Source: Streptomyces glaucescens
GTDB taxonomy: Bacteria; Actinomycetota; Actinomycetes; Streptomycetales; Streptomycetaceae
Reading direction: 5' to 3'
DNA length: 40,031 nucleotides
NCBI RefSeq assembly: GCF_002154375.1
Contig: NZ_MUND01000153.1
Location: 1-40,031, forward strand
Below the pieces are notes generated by a model. The model made no database searches and was not told the origin of the DNA. It saw only the letters and a program-made list of their open reading frames with translations. Position numbers and translations under genes: made by a program. The stretch's first letter is position 1, and every line of letters starts with the position of its first letter. Shown in pieces: positions 7,548 to 16,677 of this stretch.

Positions 7548-9734
7548 GTGCGCACGCTTCTCGTCGACAACTACGACTCGTTCACGTACAACCTCTTCCA
7601 CCACCTCACCGAGGTGAACGGACGCGAGCCGGAGGTGATCCGGAACGACGATCCGCGGTGGCGGGACGCTCATCTGGCCGCGTTCGACAACGTGGTCGTC
7701 TCGCCCGGCCCGGGCCACCCGGGGCGCGCCGCCGACTTCGGCGTCTGCGCGGACATCATCCGGCGGACCACGCTGCCGGTGCTCGGCATCTGCCTGGGCC
7801 ACCAGGGGATCGGCCTGCTGCACGGCGCCGCCGTCGGGCGGGCTCCGGAGCCCCGGCACGGCCGCACCTCACCGGTGCTGCACGACGGCACCGGGGTGTT
7901 CGCCGGACTGCCCAGCCCGTTCGAGGTGGTGCGCTACCACTCCCTGGCGGTGACGGACCTCCCGCCGGAGCTCGCGGCCACCGCCTGGACGCCGGACGGC
8001 GTGCTGATGGGGCTGCGGCACCGGGAGCGGCCGCTGTGGGGGGTGCAGTTCCATCCGGAGTCGGTCCTCAGCGAGCACGGGATCGAACTGCTCGCCAACT
8101 TCGCGGAGCTGACGCGCGGGCACCGGCGGCGGGCCGGGGTGACGCCGGCGGCCGTCGGGGCGCCGGTGCGGGCGGGTGCGGGTGCGGGTGCGCGAGCGGG
8201 AGCGGCGACGGCCGGTGTGACCGCCACCGCCGGTGCGGCGACGGCAGACGGTGCGGTGGCAGATGCGGCCGGCGCCGGGTCCCGCCGGCTGCGGGTGCTG
8301 AGCCGGGAGCTGGCGACGCGGTGGGACGACGAGGTGGTCTACGCGCGGATCTTCCAGGGCGGGGAGTACGCCTTCTGGCTGGACAGCAGCCTGCGTGACG
8401 AGCGGCGGGGCCGTTTCTCCGTGATGGGCGACGCGTCGGGTCCGCTGGCCCGGGTGGCGACGGCGGACGTGTGGAGCCGGACGGTGAGCGTGCGGTCGGC
8501 GACGCGCGGGGAGCAGTCCGAGGACATTGTTGCTGGAACGTTTCTTCAGTGGCTGGACCGGGACCTCCGGGCCATCCGGGCCCAGCTCCCGCCGCTGCCC
8601 TGCGACTTCGCGCTCGGCTGGGTCGGCTACCTCGGCTACGAACTGAAGGCCGAGTGCGGCGGCGACCTCGCGCACCGCTCGGACGACCCCGACGCCACCA
8701 TGGTCTTCGCCGACCGTGCCCTCGTCCTCGACCACGCCACCGGCACCACCCACCTGCTGGCCCTCGCCGAGGAGGACGACGAGGCGGCGGCCCGCGCCTG
8801 GCTGGACCGCACCGCCCGGCGGCTCGGCGCACTGGCCGGAGCGGTGCTCCCGGCGCCCGAACAGCCCGTCCCCACCGGTGAGATACGGCTGCGCCACGAC
8901 CGCGACGCCTACCTGCGGCTGATCGCCGAGTGCCAGGAGCAGATCGCCGCCGGCGAGACGTACGAGGTCTGCCTGACGAACATGGCCGAGGCCGACGGCG
9001 GCATCGACCCCTGGCAGGCCTACCGGCTGCTGCGCCGCACCAGCCCGGCGCCCTTCGCCGCGCTGCTGGAGTTCGGCGGCACGTCCGTGCTGAGCACCTC
9101 GCCGGAGCGGTTCCTGCGGGTCGGCCCGGACGGACTCGCGGAGTCCTCCCCGATCAAGGGCACCCGGCCGCGCGGCGCCACCCCCGAGGAGGACGCGGCC
9201 CTGGTGGCCGAGCTGAGGGAGTGCGAGAAGGACCGGTCGGAGAACCTGATGATCGTCGACCTGGTCCGCAACGACCTCGGGCGCTGCGCGGTCCCCGGCT
9301 CGGTGCGGGCCGACGAGGTGTTCCAGGTGGAGTCGTACGCCACCGTCCACCAGCTGGTCAGTACCGTGCGGGCCCGGCTGCGGCCGGAGCTGTCCGCCGT
9401 GGACTGCGTCCGCGCGGCCTTCCCGCCCGGCTCGATGACCGGTGCGCCCAAGATCCGCACCATGCGGATCATCGACCGGCTGGAGGCCGGTCCGCGCGGG
9501 GTCTACTCCGGTGCCATCGGCTATCTGTCCCTGTCCGGCGCGGCCGACCTCAGCGTGGTGATCCGCACCGCCCGCGTCACTGCGGACCGCGTGACGTACG
9601 GCGTCGGCGGCGCCGTGGTGGCCCTGTCGGACCCGGAGGGCGAGTACGAGGAGACGGCGGTCAAGTCCGCTCCCCTGCTGACCCTGACGGGCGCTCGCTT
9701 TCCGGACCGGGAACGGCAGCGCATCCCGTCATGA
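7548..9734 (+). CDS. pabAB: Fused aminodeoxychorismate synthase (PabA-PabB)
   Basis: Makes 4-amino-4-deoxychorismate from chorismate and glutamine. The glutamine amidotransferase half comes first (residues 1-195): start VRTLLVDNYDSFTYNL, nucleophile Cys82 in GICLGHQG, and His169/Glu171 in QFHPESV. An Ala/Gly-rich linker (about 200-245) leads to the chorismate-binding half. The decisive residue is Lys537 in ESSPIKGTRPRG: this Lys marks ADC synthases, whereas anthranilate synthases have Ala. Other core motifs are GETYEVCLTN, ENLMIVDLVRNDLG and FPPGSMTGAPK. The length of 728 is typical of Streptomyces PabAB from secondary-metabolite clusters. GTG 7548 follows AGGGGG. No ADC lyase (PabC) and no PapB/PapC-type enzymes for p-aminophenylalanine are present here, so the fate of ADC is open. 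The 3' end overlaps the convergent gene by 74 nt. Confidence 0.95.
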   Translation: MRTLLVDNYDSFTYNLFHHLTEVNGREPEVIRNDDPRWRDAHLAAFDNVVVSPGPGHPGRAADFGVCADIIRRTTLPVLGICLGHQGIGLLHGAAVGRAPEPRHGRTSPVLHDGTGVFAGLPSPFEVVRYHSLAVTDLPPELAATAWTPDGVLMGLRHRERPLWGVQFHPESVLSEHGIELLANFAELTRGHRRRAGVTPAAVGAPVRAGAGAGARAGAATAGVTATAGAATADGAVADAAGAGSRRLRVLSRELATRWDDEVVYARIFQGGEYAFWLDSSLRDERRGRFSVMGDASGPLARVATADVWSRTVSVRSATRGEQSEDIVAGTFLQWLDRDLRAIRAQLPPLPCDFALGWVGYLGYELKAECGGDLAHRSDDPDATMVFADRALVLDHATGTTHLLALAEEDDEAAARAWLDRTARRLGALAGAVLPAPEQPVPTGEIRLRHDRDAYLRLIAECQEQIAAGETYEVCLTNMAEADGGIDPWQAYRLLRRTSPAPFAALLEFGGTSVLSTSPERFLRVGPDGLAESSPIKGTRPRGATPEEDAALVAELRECEKDRSENLMIVDLVRNDLGRCAVPGSVRADEVFQVESYATVHQLVSTVRARLRPELSAVDCVRAAFPPGSMTGAPKIRTMRIIDRLEAGPRGVYSGAIGYLSLSGAADLSVVIRTARVTADRVTYGVGGAVVALSDPEGEYEETAVKSAPLLTLTGARFPDRERQRIPS

Positions 9735-10686
9735 GGTCCCAGCCGCGCTGGAGCCGCTCCAGCTCCCGCGTCGCCAGCGCGGCGGCGGCCTCCTCCGCGT
9801 CGACCCCGAGCCCGGCCAGGTCGGCCAGCGCGCGGGCGGCCGAGGTGTGCTGGTTCAGCAGGGTGTCCCCGGCGAGGCCGCCGAGCCGGGCGGCCTCCTC
9901 CATGGTGCGCGGGGCCAGGGCGTGGGCGGTGTTCCAGCCGACCAGCCGGCCCACGCCCGCCGCGCCGCCCGTGGTCCACAGCAGCCGGGGCGGCAGGGCG
10001 CCGTTGGCGCGCAGCACCCGCCACCAGCCGCCGGTCAGCCGCTGCTCGCGCAGCCGGAACAGGGTGCGGGCCACGGCGAGCCCGGCGGTGCCGCGGGCCG
10101 CGTGGTCCGGCCGCGCCCCCAGCTCGGTGAGCCGGGCGTCGGCCTCCGCGTCGAACAGGCCCACGGGGAACGACACCACCACCGGGACGTCGCTCAGCCG
10201 CACCCCGGCGGCCAGCGCCCGCTCCATGCCCTGGACGTAGGCGTCGAGCACCTGGCCGTACCGGACCGCGCCGGTCACCAGGGAGCCGTGCACGCCGATG
10301 CCCTCGGTGAGCAGGGCGACCAGGGCGGTGCGGCCAGCGGCGGTCATGGGGATGCGCACCATCACGTTCGGGCGGCGCACCGTGGCGTGCAGCATGCGGG
10401 CCGCGTCGACCAGGGCCCCGGCGTCGTCGGCCAGCCGCGGGTCCACGGGGACGGACACCTGGCCGGCGCCCGCGTCCGTGCCGTAGGCGGGCAGCAGGGC
10501 GTCGCACGCCGCCCGGATCAGCCCCGGCTCGGTGCCGGGCGGCACCAGGGCTCCCTCTAACGCGTGCTTGAGGGTGCGCTGCCCCACGGCGGTGTCGAGC
10601 TCGCCGGCGTCTCCAGGTGCCAGCCACGGCGACACACCCTCGGCCACCAGCTGCTTCAGCAGCAATCCAGCTTCTTGACTCAGCAC
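9661..10686 (-). CDS. Transaldolase homologue lacking catalytic residues
   Basis: A 341-residue protein with the framework of actinobacterial transaldolases: GVSPWL near the N-terminus, VDPRLADD, RPNVMVRIPMTAAG, GIGVHGSLVTGAVRYGQVLDAY, and NTAHALAPRTMEEA near the C-terminus. The catalytic triad of active enzymes is missing. The GVSIWLDDLSR Asp region reads GVSPWLAPGDA, the Glu of VSxEVD is Pro (about residue 80), and the Schiff-base Lys of IKIPAT is Arg (about residue 111). A role in supplying erythrose 4-phosphate for the neighbouring DAHP synthase would be the obvious guess, but the active site argues against it. It may be a structural or regulatory partner, or have a new chemistry. GTG 10686 was chosen as the start just before the first recognisable helix. 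It is divergent from phzC and convergent with pabAB. Confidence 0.8.
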   Translation of the reverse strand: MLSQEAGLLLKQLVAEGVSPWLAPGDAGELDTAVGQRTLKHALEGALVPPGTEPGLIRAACDALLPAYGTDAGAGQVSVPVDPRLADDAGALVDAARMLHATVRRPNVMVRIPMTAAGRTALVALLTEGIGVHGSLVTGAVRYGQVLDAYVQGMERALAAGVRLSDVPVVVSFPVGLFDAEADARLTELGARPDHAARGTAGLAVARTLFRLREQRLTGGWWRVLRANGALPPRLLWTTGGAAGVGRLVGWNTAHALAPRTMEEAARLGGLAGDTLLNQHTSAARALADLAGLGVDAEEAAAALATRELERLQRGWDLMTGCAAVPGPESERPSGSAGERT

Positions 10687-11053
10687 AGCGACGACCCTAG
10701 AGCGGCCGGGCGCACGGGCACCACGGCAATCCGGGCACTTCGTCAAGTAGTGAGCCCGCGCGGGGAAGTTGACCGGAATACAAGGGTCGGCCCCGGGCGA
10801 ATCCCGGTGGCCGAAAGGAAGAGCAGGTGGCCGGATCGTGCTGTGTGCGGGCGCACCATAGGCGGATCACCGCACGGCATTCCGCCGCCGCCCGGACGAT
10901 TCGTCAGGTCGACCGGAATTCCCCGGACAGGACTTGATGAAGTCGGCGGCACCTGACGGACCCGGAATACTCCGATGGTTCCCGCATTCCCCTCCTTCGC
11001 AGACTGCACAGCGCATCCCAAGTCACGGCAGTTTCTGTTTGAGGAGGTGTTAC
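10687..11053. promoter_or_regulatory. Divergent regulatory spacer with three copies of a decamer
   Basis: This 367-nt region separates the transaldolase homologue from the DAHP synthase gene. It contains the decamer ACCTGACGAA or close variants three times: 10739-10748 (minus strand, ACTTGACGAA), 10900-10909 (minus strand, exact) and 10951-10960 (plus strand, ACCTGACGGA). The same word recurs upstream of the second divergent pair in the cluster. CCGGAAT follows or precedes related sequence three times (near 10775, 10914 and 10962). The spacer ends in GAGGAGGTG, a very strong ribosome binding site for GTG 11054. No coding sequence is seen. Confidence 0.5.
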
Positions 11054-12220
11054 GTGCAGGGTGTCGCACACTGGAAGACCCTGCCGGCGGGCCAGCAACC
11101 CGACTGGCCCGACCAGGCCACCCTGGCTCATGCCAGGTCCGTACTCGCCGATGCCCCCGCCCTCGTGCGCGCCGCGGACGTGGCGGAGCTGAAGGCTCTG
11201 CTGGCGGCGGCCGCGCGCGGCGAGGTCCAGGTGGTGCAGAGCGGGGACTGCGCCGAGGACCCCGCCGAGTGCACACCCGGCTACGTCGCCCGCAAGGCGG
11301 CGCTGCTGGACGTACTGGCCGGGGCCATGAAAGCCCGCTCGCTCAAGCCCGTCGTACGGGTGGGCCGGCTCGCGGGCCAGTTCGGCAAACCGCGCTCCCG
11401 GCCCACCGAGACCGTCGACGGCGTCGAACTCCCCGTCTACCGCGGCCACATGGTCAACAGCCCCGAACCCGATCCGCGGCTGCGCCGGCCCGACCCGGAA
11501 CGGCTCATCGCCGGCTACCGGGCCGCCGCCCAGGCCATGCGGACCCTCGGCTGGCACGGCGAGCGCCGCCGCTCCCGTGCCGAGGCACCGGTGTGGACCA
11601 GCCACGAGGCGCTGCTCCTCGACTACGAGGAGCCGCTGCTGCGCCCCACGGGGGACGGCCTGCTGCTGTCCTCCACGCACTGGCCGTGGATCGGCGAACG
11701 CACCCGCGACCCGGACGGTGCGCACGTCGCGCTGCTCGCCGAGGTCGTCAACCCGGTGGCCGTCAAGGTCGGCCCCGGCATGACCCCCGAGGAACTCCTG
11801 GAACTGTGCGCCCGGCTCGACCCGGAGCGGGAACCGGGCCGGCTCACGCTGATCGCCCGCATGGGCCACGGCACGGTGGCCGAACGGCTGCCCCGCCTGG
11901 TGCTCGCCGTCCGCGCGGCCGGGCATCCGGTGCTGTGGATGTGCGATCCCATGCACGGCAACACCGTCTCCACCCCGGCCGGTCTGAAGACCCGCTACGT
12001 GGAGTCGATCGTGCAGGAGGTCGAGGAGTTCCAGACGGCCGTCACCGACTACGGCGGGACCGCGGCCGGACTCCACCTGGAGACCACCCCCGACCGGGTC
12101 CACGAATGTGTGGCCGACGCCTACCACGTCGACGAGCTGGGCGAGAAGTACGCCACGTTCTGCGACCCGCGACTCAACCCGGACCAGGCGTTCACCGTCG
12201 TGTCCGCCTGGCGCGGCTGA
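11054..12220 (+). CDS. phzC: Class II 3-deoxy-D-arabino-heptulosonate 7-phosphate synthase (PhzC type)
   Basis: Condenses phosphoenolpyruvate and erythrose 4-phosphate in the first shikimate step. The 388 residues show plant-type (class II) DAHP synthase motifs: VQSGDCAEDPAECTPGYV with the metal-ligand Cys, VVRVGRLAGQFGKPRS, PVYRGHMVNSPEPD, THWPWIGERTRDPDGAHV, NPVAVKVGPGM, RMGHG, WMCDPMHGN and the C-terminal CDPRLNPDQAF. It lacks the long N-terminal extension of the feedback-regulated mycobacterial enzyme and is about the size of the PhzC group, so it is probably insensitive to aromatic amino acids (inference). GTG 11054 has GAGGAGGTG upstream. It opens the five-gene operon that makes and hydrolyses aminodeoxyisochorismate; the next gene starts 20 nt later. 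Confidence 0.95.
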   Translation: MQGVAHWKTLPAGQQPDWPDQATLAHARSVLADAPALVRAADVAELKALLAAAARGEVQVVQSGDCAEDPAECTPGYVARKAALLDVLAGAMKARSLKPVVRVGRLAGQFGKPRSRPTETVDGVELPVYRGHMVNSPEPDPRLRRPDPERLIAGYRAAAQAMRTLGWHGERRRSRAEAPVWTSHEALLLDYEEPLLRPTGDGLLLSSTHWPWIGERTRDPDGAHVALLAEVVNPVAVKVGPGMTPEELLELCARLDPEREPGRLTLIARMGHGTVAERLPRLVLAVRAAGHPVLWMCDPMHGNTVSTPAGLKTRYVESIVQEVEEFQTAVTDYGGTAAGLHLETTPDRVHECVADAYHVDELGEKYATFCDPRLNPDQAFTVVSAWRG

Positions 12221-12240
12221 CCCGAAGGAGGGCACGCATC

Positions 12241-13011
12241 ATGCAAGGAAGGATCGCCCTGGTCACCGGGGCGGCCGGAGGCATCGGCGAGGCGGTCGTG
12301 CGGGCACTGGCCGCGCACGGGGCGCGGGTCGTCGCCGTCGACCGCAACGCCGAGCGGCTGCGCGAGATCACCAAGTCGGTCGGCGAGGACGGCGGTCTGG
12401 CCGAGGCGTTCGTCGCCGACGTCACCTCCAGCGCCGACGTGGAAGCGCTGGTCGAGGACGTCGAGGTGACCGTCGGGCCCATCGACTACCTGGTCAACGG
12501 CGCGGGCGTGCTGCGGATGGGCGAGGCCCGGAAGCTGACCGACGAGGAGTGGGCGATCACGTTCGCGGTGAACACCAGCGGCGTGTTCTTCACCTCGCGG
12601 GCCGTGGTCAACCGGATGGTCCCGCGCCGGCGCGGGGCGATCGTCACCATCGCCTCCAACGCCGCGGGCACCGCGCGCACCGAGATGTCCGCGTACGCCG
12701 CGTCCAAGGCCGCCGCGACCATGTTCACCAAGTGCCTCGGGCTGGAGGTGGCCAAGCACGGCATCCGCGCCAACCTGGTCGCCCCGGGCTCCACCGACAC
12801 CCCGATGCTGTCGTCGATGTGGCAGGACGAGAGCAGCGCCCGCGCCTCGATCGAGGGGGTGCCCGACGCCTACCGGGTCGGCATCCCGCTGGGCAGGCTG
12901 GCCCGGCCGGAGGACGTCGCCGAGGCCGTCGTCTTCCTCCTCTCCGACAAGGCCGCCCACATCACCATGCACGACCTCACCGTGGACGGCGGCGCGGCCC
13001 TCGGCGTCTGA
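12241..13011 (+). CDS. SDR oxidoreductase, probable 2,3-dihydro-3-hydroxyanthranilate dehydrogenase (EntA-like)
   Basis: A 256-residue short-chain dehydrogenase of the EntA/DhbA type. The NAD-binding motif is [11 protein letters not shown], followed by NGAG, catalytic Ser in TIASNAAG, and an intact YAASKAA tyrosine-lysine pair; [10 protein letters not shown] leads the substrate loop. EntA-like enzymes oxidise dihydrodiols of the benzoate series. Between phzC-, phzD- and phzE-type genes, the logical substrate is trans-2,3-dihydro-3-hydroxyanthranilate, giving 3-hydroxyanthranilate, as in pathways to benzoxazoles, calcimycin and some pyrrolobenzodiazepines. ATG 12241 has GAAGGAGG upstream. The substrate is inferred from context; the fold and cofactor site are read directly. 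Confidence 0.88.
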   Translation: MQGRIALVTGAAGGIGEAVVRALAAHGARVVAVDRNAERLREITKSVGEDGGLAEAFVADVTSSADVEALVEDVEVTVGPIDYLVNGAGVLRMGEARKLTDEEWAITFAVNTSGVFFTSRAVVNRMVPRRRGAIVTIASNAAGTARTEMSAYAASKAAATMFTKCLGLEVAKHGIRANLVAPGSTDTPMLSSMWQDESSARASIEGVPDAYRVGIPLGRLARPEDVAEAVVFLLSDKAAHITMHDLTVDGGAALGV

Positions 13012-13111
13012 GCCACGGCACCCGGTGCGCGGGGCCCGGCGCGACCCCGGCCGGTCCGAAGACCCACGTGACGTCGCCCCTTTCCCCAACCCGATCCTGA
13101 GAGAGGACCGC

Positions 13112-13789
13112 ATGGCAGGCATTCCTGCGATCCGTCCCTACCCGATGCCGACCCGGGAGGAGCTGCCCGAGTCGGACGTGGCGTGGACGGTCGATCCGGA
13201 TCGTGCCGTACTGCTCGTGCACGATCTTCAGAAGTACTTCCTCGCCGCGTTCCCGGCCGGCCGGCAGCCCGTCGTGGACCTGGTGGGCAACGCGGCCCGG
13301 GTGCGCGCACGGTGCGCCGAACTCGGTGTGCCGGTCGCCTACACCGCCCAGCCCGGCGGCATGTCCCGGCAGGAGCGCGGGCTGCTGAAGGACTTCTGGG
13401 GGCCGGGGATGACCCCGAGCCCCGAGCACCGGGAGGTGGTGGACCCGGTCGCGCCGGCCGACGGCGACTGGAAGCTCACCAAGTGGCGCTACAGCGCCTT
13501 CTTCAAGACCGACCTGCTGGAGCGGATGCGGGCCACCGGCCGGGACCAGCTCATCCTGTGCGGGGTGTACGCGCACGTGGGCGTGCTGATGACCGCGGTG
13601 GACGCGTTCACCCACGACATCCAGCCGTTCCTCGTCGCCGACGCGGTCGCCGACTTCAGCGCCGAGGACCACCGGATGGCCCTGGAGTACGCCGCCACCC
13701 GCTGCGCCGCCCTGACCACCACCGAGGAACTGCTGAGCGCGCTGGCGGCGCCCCGCGTCGCCGTCGCCGCCGGAAGGGAGTCGACATGA
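13112..13789 (+). CDS. phzD: Isochorismatase-family ADIC hydrolase (PhzD type)
   Basis: Hydrolyses the vinyl ether of 2-amino-2-deoxyisochorismate to pyruvate and trans-2,3-dihydro-3-hydroxyanthranilate. The start [20 protein letters not shown] and the motif [12 protein letters not shown] place the catalytic Asp at residue 38, as in PhzD. The catalytic Lys is in LTKWRYSAF (about 124), and [17 protein letters not shown] followed by [13 protein letters not shown] is the PhzD form of the active-site loop. The length, 225, is slightly more than the usual 207 because of an Ala/Val/Arg-rich tail. It has no C-terminal aryl carrier domain, unlike EntB. A 100-nt spacer precedes it. Its stop overlaps the next ATG in ATGA, so it is translationally coupled to phzE. 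Confidence 0.95.
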   Translation: MAGIPAIRPYPMPTREELPESDVAWTVDPDRAVLLVHDLQKYFLAAFPAGRQPVVDLVGNAARVRARCAELGVPVAYTAQPGGMSRQERGLLKDFWGPGMTPSPEHREVVDPVAPADGDWKLTKWRYSAFFKTDLLERMRATGRDQLILCGVYAHVGVLMTAVDAFTHDIQPFLVADAVADFSAEDHRMALEYAATRCAALTTTEELLSALAAPRVAVAAGREST

Positions 13790-15672
13790 CGGCGGACCCG
13801 ATGGACGTGCTGCGCGGGCCGGCGGACGGACGGCCGGCCGCCTTCGCGCTGATCCACCGGCCCCACACCCGCACCGACGGCCGCGTCGACCTGCTGCTCG
13901 GCGACTTCGCCGAGTACGGCCGGCTGGCCGACGTACCGCTGCCGGAACCCGCGGCCGAGCCCGCCGAGGACGTGCTGGTGCTGGTCCCGTACCGGCAGCT
14001 CGCCGAGCGCGGCTACGAGGCGCCCGACGACGGCACGCCGCTGCTGGCGATGACCGTCACCGAGCGGCACGCGCTGCCGCTCGAGGCCGTGCTCGACGGC
14101 ATTCCCGACGACCCGGTGCGGCTGGCCGGGGACGGCGGCTTCGACCTCGGCGACGAGGCGTACGCGCGGATCGTGGAGCGGGTCGTCGCCGACGAGATCG
14201 GCACCGGCGAGGGCGCCAACTTCGTGATGAAACGGTCCTTCGTGGCCGAGGTGCGCGACTGGTCCGCGGACACCGCGCTGCGCTTCTTCCGCCGCCTGTT
14301 GGAACGCGAGACCGGCGCCTACTGGACCTTCGTCGTGCACACCGGGGACCGCACCCTCGTCGGCGCCTCCCCGGAGCGCCACGTCAGCGTGCACGGCGGC
14401 CGGGCCGTGATGAACCCGATCAGCGGCACCTACCGCTTCCCCCCGGCCGGCCCCGAACTCTCCGGCGTCCTCGACTTCCTCGCCGACCGCAAGGAGGCCG
14501 ACGAGCTGTACATGGTCGTCGACGAGGAGCTGAAGATGATGGCCCGGGTGTGCGACTCGGGCGGCCGGGTCACCGGACCCCACCTGAAGGAGATGGCCCG
14601 GCTCGCGCACACCGAGTACTTCATCGAGGGCCGCACCACCCTCGACCCGCGCGCCGTGCTGCACGAGACCCTGTTCGCCCCGACGGTCACCGGCTCGCCC
14701 CTGGAGAGCGCGGCCCGCGTCATCAAGCGGTACGAGCCGCAGGGCCGCGGCTACTACAGCGGCGTCGCCGCCCTGATCGGCCGGGACGCCGACGGCGGGC
14801 GCACCCTGGACTCCGCGATCCTCATCCGCACCGCCGACATCGACGCGGCCGGCCGGATGCGCATCGGCGTCGGCGCCACCCTCGTACGCCACTCCGACCC
14901 GATGTCCGAGGTCGCCGAGACCCGCGCCAAGGCGGCCGGGCTCCTCGCGGTGCTCGGCGAGCCCGCCCGGCGCGGCCTGGCCGGACACCCGGCGGTCCGC
15001 GAGGCGCTCAGCCGGCGCAACGACACGATCTCCGGGTTCTGGCTGCGCGACGAGGCCGGCCGGACCCGGCCGGTGCCGCAGCTGGACGGCCGCAAGGTGC
15101 TGGTGGTCGACGCGGAGGACACCTTCACCGCGATGATCGCCCACCAGCTCCGGGCGATGGGCGCGCAGGTGACGGTCAGCCGGTTCGACACGCCGTACAG
15201 CTTCGCCCCGTACGACCTGGTGGTGCTCGGGCCCGGTCCCGGCGACCCGCGCGAGACGCGCCACCCGAAGATCGCCCACCTGCGCACGGCGGTGGACACC
15301 CTGCTCACGGAGGGGCGGCCGTTCCTCGCGGTGTGTCTGAGCCATCAGGTGCTCAGCACCCGGCTCGGCTTCGGGCTGCTGCGCAAGGAGCACCCGAACC
15401 AGGGCGTGCAGCGGGAGATCGACCTGTTCGGGCGGCGGGAACGCGTCGGCTTCTACAACACCTTCGCCGCGCACAGTCCCGCCGACGTGGTGGAGGTGCC
15501 CGGCGTCGGCATGGTCGAGGTGTGCCGGGAGACCGGCACCGGGGAGGTGCACGCGCTGCGCGGGCCCGGGTTCCGCTCGATGCAGTTCCACGCCGAGTCG
15601 GTGCTCACCGAGGACGGCGTCCGTATCGTCGGCGAGGCGTTGGCCGGCCTGGTCCAGGAGCAGCTCGTATGA
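13786..15672 (+). CDS. phzE: 2-amino-2-deoxyisochorismate synthase (PhzE type)
   Basis: Converts chorismate and glutamine to ADIC. The 628 residues are ordered chorismate-binding domain first, amidotransferase second, the PhzE order and the reverse of the PabAB fusion nearby. The first domain carries [42 protein letters not shown] (no Lys, consistent with ADIC rather than ADC chemistry), [26 protein letters not shown] and [11 protein letters not shown]. The amidotransferase domain has [11 protein letters not shown], nucleophile Cys517 in [10 protein letters not shown], and the His/Glu pair in [13 protein letters not shown]. Unlike anthranilate synthase it should retain the pyruvyl group. Starts and stops overlap with phzD and with the downstream gene in ATGA, so the three are one translational unit. 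Confidence 0.95.
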   Translation: MTADPMDVLRGPADGRPAAFALIHRPHTRTDGRVDLLLGDFAEYGRLADVPLPEPAAEPAEDVLVLVPYRQLAERGYEAPDDGTPLLAMTVTERHALPLEAVLDGIPDDPVRLAGDGGFDLGDEAYARIVERVVADEIGTGEGANFVMKRSFVAEVRDWSADTALRFFRRLLERETGAYWTFVVHTGDRTLVGASPERHVSVHGGRAVMNPISGTYRFPPAGPELSGVLDFLADRKEADELYMVVDEELKMMARVCDSGGRVTGPHLKEMARLAHTEYFIEGRTTLDPRAVLHETLFAPTVTGSPLESAARVIKRYEPQGRGYYSGVAALIGRDADGGRTLDSAILIRTADIDAAGRMRIGVGATLVRHSDPMSEVAETRAKAAGLLAVLGEPARRGLAGHPAVREALSRRNDTISGFWLRDEAGRTRPVPQLDGRKVLVVDAEDTFTAMIAHQLRAMGAQVTVSRFDTPYSFAPYDLVVLGPGPGDPRETRHPKIAHLRTAVDTLLTEGRPFLAVCLSHQVLSTRLGFGLLRKEHPNQGVQREIDLFGRRERVGFYNTFAAHSPADVVEVPGVGMVEVCRETGTGEVHALRGPGFRSMQFHAESVLTEDGVRIVGEALAGLVQEQLV

Positions 15673-16034
15673 CGGCGGATCCCACGACGGGGATGAAGGC
15701 GACCGTGGCCTGGTGGGAGCTGGCCGGCACCGGGCACACCGTCGAGTCGATGCGGGACTATCTGCGCGGCGAGGCCGTCGGCCGGTTCTCCGGGATCGAG
15801 GGCCTGCGGCTGAAGATCTGGATCGCGGACCCGGCCGCCGAGCGGTGGGGCGCGGTCCTGCTGTGGGAGTCCGCGGAGGCCGCCGCGCGCCCGCTGCCGC
15901 CACGCGCGGCGGAACTGATCGGCCGCCCGCCGGTCCAGCACACCGTCTTCGACGTGGAGGCGGTCGTGGAAGGCCGGTACGCCGATGCCGCGCTGGCCGG
16001 GCGGGGCGCGTTGTGGGAGGCCGCGCACTCCTAG
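15669..16034 (+). CDS. YdhR-like small alpha/beta-barrel protein
   Basis: A 121-residue protein that looks like the YdhR/antibiotic-monooxygenase dimeric ferredoxin-like fold: beta strand KATVAWWEL, a helix with TVESMRDYLRGEA, then GIEGLRLKIWIADPAAERWGAVLLWES, a compact pattern seen in YdhR-type proteins. No cofactor-binding motif is visible, as is usual for this group, whose members act as cofactor-free oxygenases or accessory proteins. It is translationally coupled to phzE (ATGA overlap) and ends the operon, so a role on the 3-hydroxyanthranilate intermediate, such as ring oxidation, is plausible but inferred. A strong hairpin terminator follows 18 nt after the stop. Confidence 0.65.
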   Translation: MTADPTTGMKATVAWWELAGTGHTVESMRDYLRGEAVGRFSGIEGLRLKIWIADPAAERWGAVLLWESAEAAARPLPPRAAELIGRPPVQHTVFDVEAVVEGRYADAALAGRGALWEAAHS

Positions 16035-16052
16035 ACGCGCGGCGGTGACGTA

Positions 16053-16096
16053 CCGCCCCGTGCGGAGCACCGACGGCGGTGCTCCGCACGGGGCGG
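16053..16096. terminator. Bidirectional terminator with a perfect 20-bp stem
   Basis: Positions 16053-16072 and 16077-16096 are exact reverse complements, separated by a 4-nt loop (ACGG). The hairpin lies between the convergent YdhR-like and AtaL-like genes and should stop transcripts from both sides. There is no T run, as is common for Streptomyces terminators. Confidence 0.9.
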
Positions 16097-16117
16097 ACGC
16101 ATGTCCGCGGGCGCCTT

Positions 16118-16591
16118 TCACCGAGGGGTGTCGTCGGCGAGACCCGCGCGCAGCACCGCCGTGACCGCCTCCACGGTCCGTGCGAAGTCACTGTCCCAGG
16201 CCCGCAGTTCACGCTCGGCGACCGCCGGGTCCGTGCGGGCGCCGGTGAGCGTCAGGCTCACGGTGAGGGCGAACCGGCCCGGCGGGTCCTCGCGCAGCTC
16301 GTTGCGGATGGCGGCGATGTCCGGGGTGTTCAGATGCCGGAAGGTGATCAGGCCCTGCGCCTCGTCGGGCGTGACCCGCTGCAGGAACACCCGCTCTCCG
16401 CGCCGCACTTCCCGCAGAAAGCCGTCCGCGTACCGCTCGACGATCCGGGCCTCGCTGATCGCCGGGACGTACTCCTGCGGCCGTTCCGCCTTCCGCAGCA
16501 GCGCCCGCCACAGCCGCGCCCGCACCCGGGCGCGCTCCGCGTCGGCCGCCCGCGCGATGACACGGGTCCACGAGAGCGTGAGCATCGGCAT
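16118..16591 (-). CDS. AtaL-like (DUF1857, SRPBCC-fold) protein
   Basis: A 157-residue protein resembling the AtaL-like/DUF1857 family of START-type ligand-binding folds: MPMLTLSWTRVIARAADAER at the start, LWRALLRKAERPQEYVPAI, then IVERYADGFLREVRRG and the strand FALTVSLTLTGA, with a C-terminal helix FARTVEAVTAVLRAGL. ATG 16591 begins where family similarity begins; the open frame continues upstream but has no family match. Members are small-molecule binding proteins found in antibiotic clusters, with no settled reaction. Here it may bind or cyclise an aromatic intermediate (inference). It is transcribed leftward, divergent from the SDR-like gene, and its promoter region carries the cluster's repeated decamer. 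Confidence 0.68.
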   Translation of the reverse strand: MPMLTLSWTRVIARAADAERARVRARLWRALLRKAERPQEYVPAISEARIVERYADGFLREVRRGERVFLQRVTPDEAQGLITFRHLNTPDIAAIRNELREDPPGRFALTVSLTLTGARTDPAVAERELRAWDSDFARTVEAVTAVLRAGLADDTPR

Positions 16592-16677
16592 CCTCAGGTC
16601 CGGCGAGGGTTCAGGGCCTCGCAGTCTGAGACGGCCGCGCCGCCCGGCGCAACGCGGCGGCCCGTCATTCGTCACCT

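Noticed and set aside
7548..9734. Anthranilate synthase (TrpE-TrpG fusion)
   Set aside because: The chorismate-binding site reads PIKGTRPRG. The Lys at this position marks ADC synthases; anthranilate synthases have Ala there.
11054..16034. A phenazine biosynthesis cluster
   Set aside because: phzC-, phzD- and phzE-type genes are present, but phzF, phzA/B and phzG are not. An EntA-like dehydrogenase sits in the operon instead, which diverts DHHA to 3-hydroxyanthranilate.
13489..16212. A 907-residue minus-strand reading frame
   Set aside because: It is antisense to phzD, phzE and the YdhR-like gene; composition is low-complexity and no motif is recognisable.
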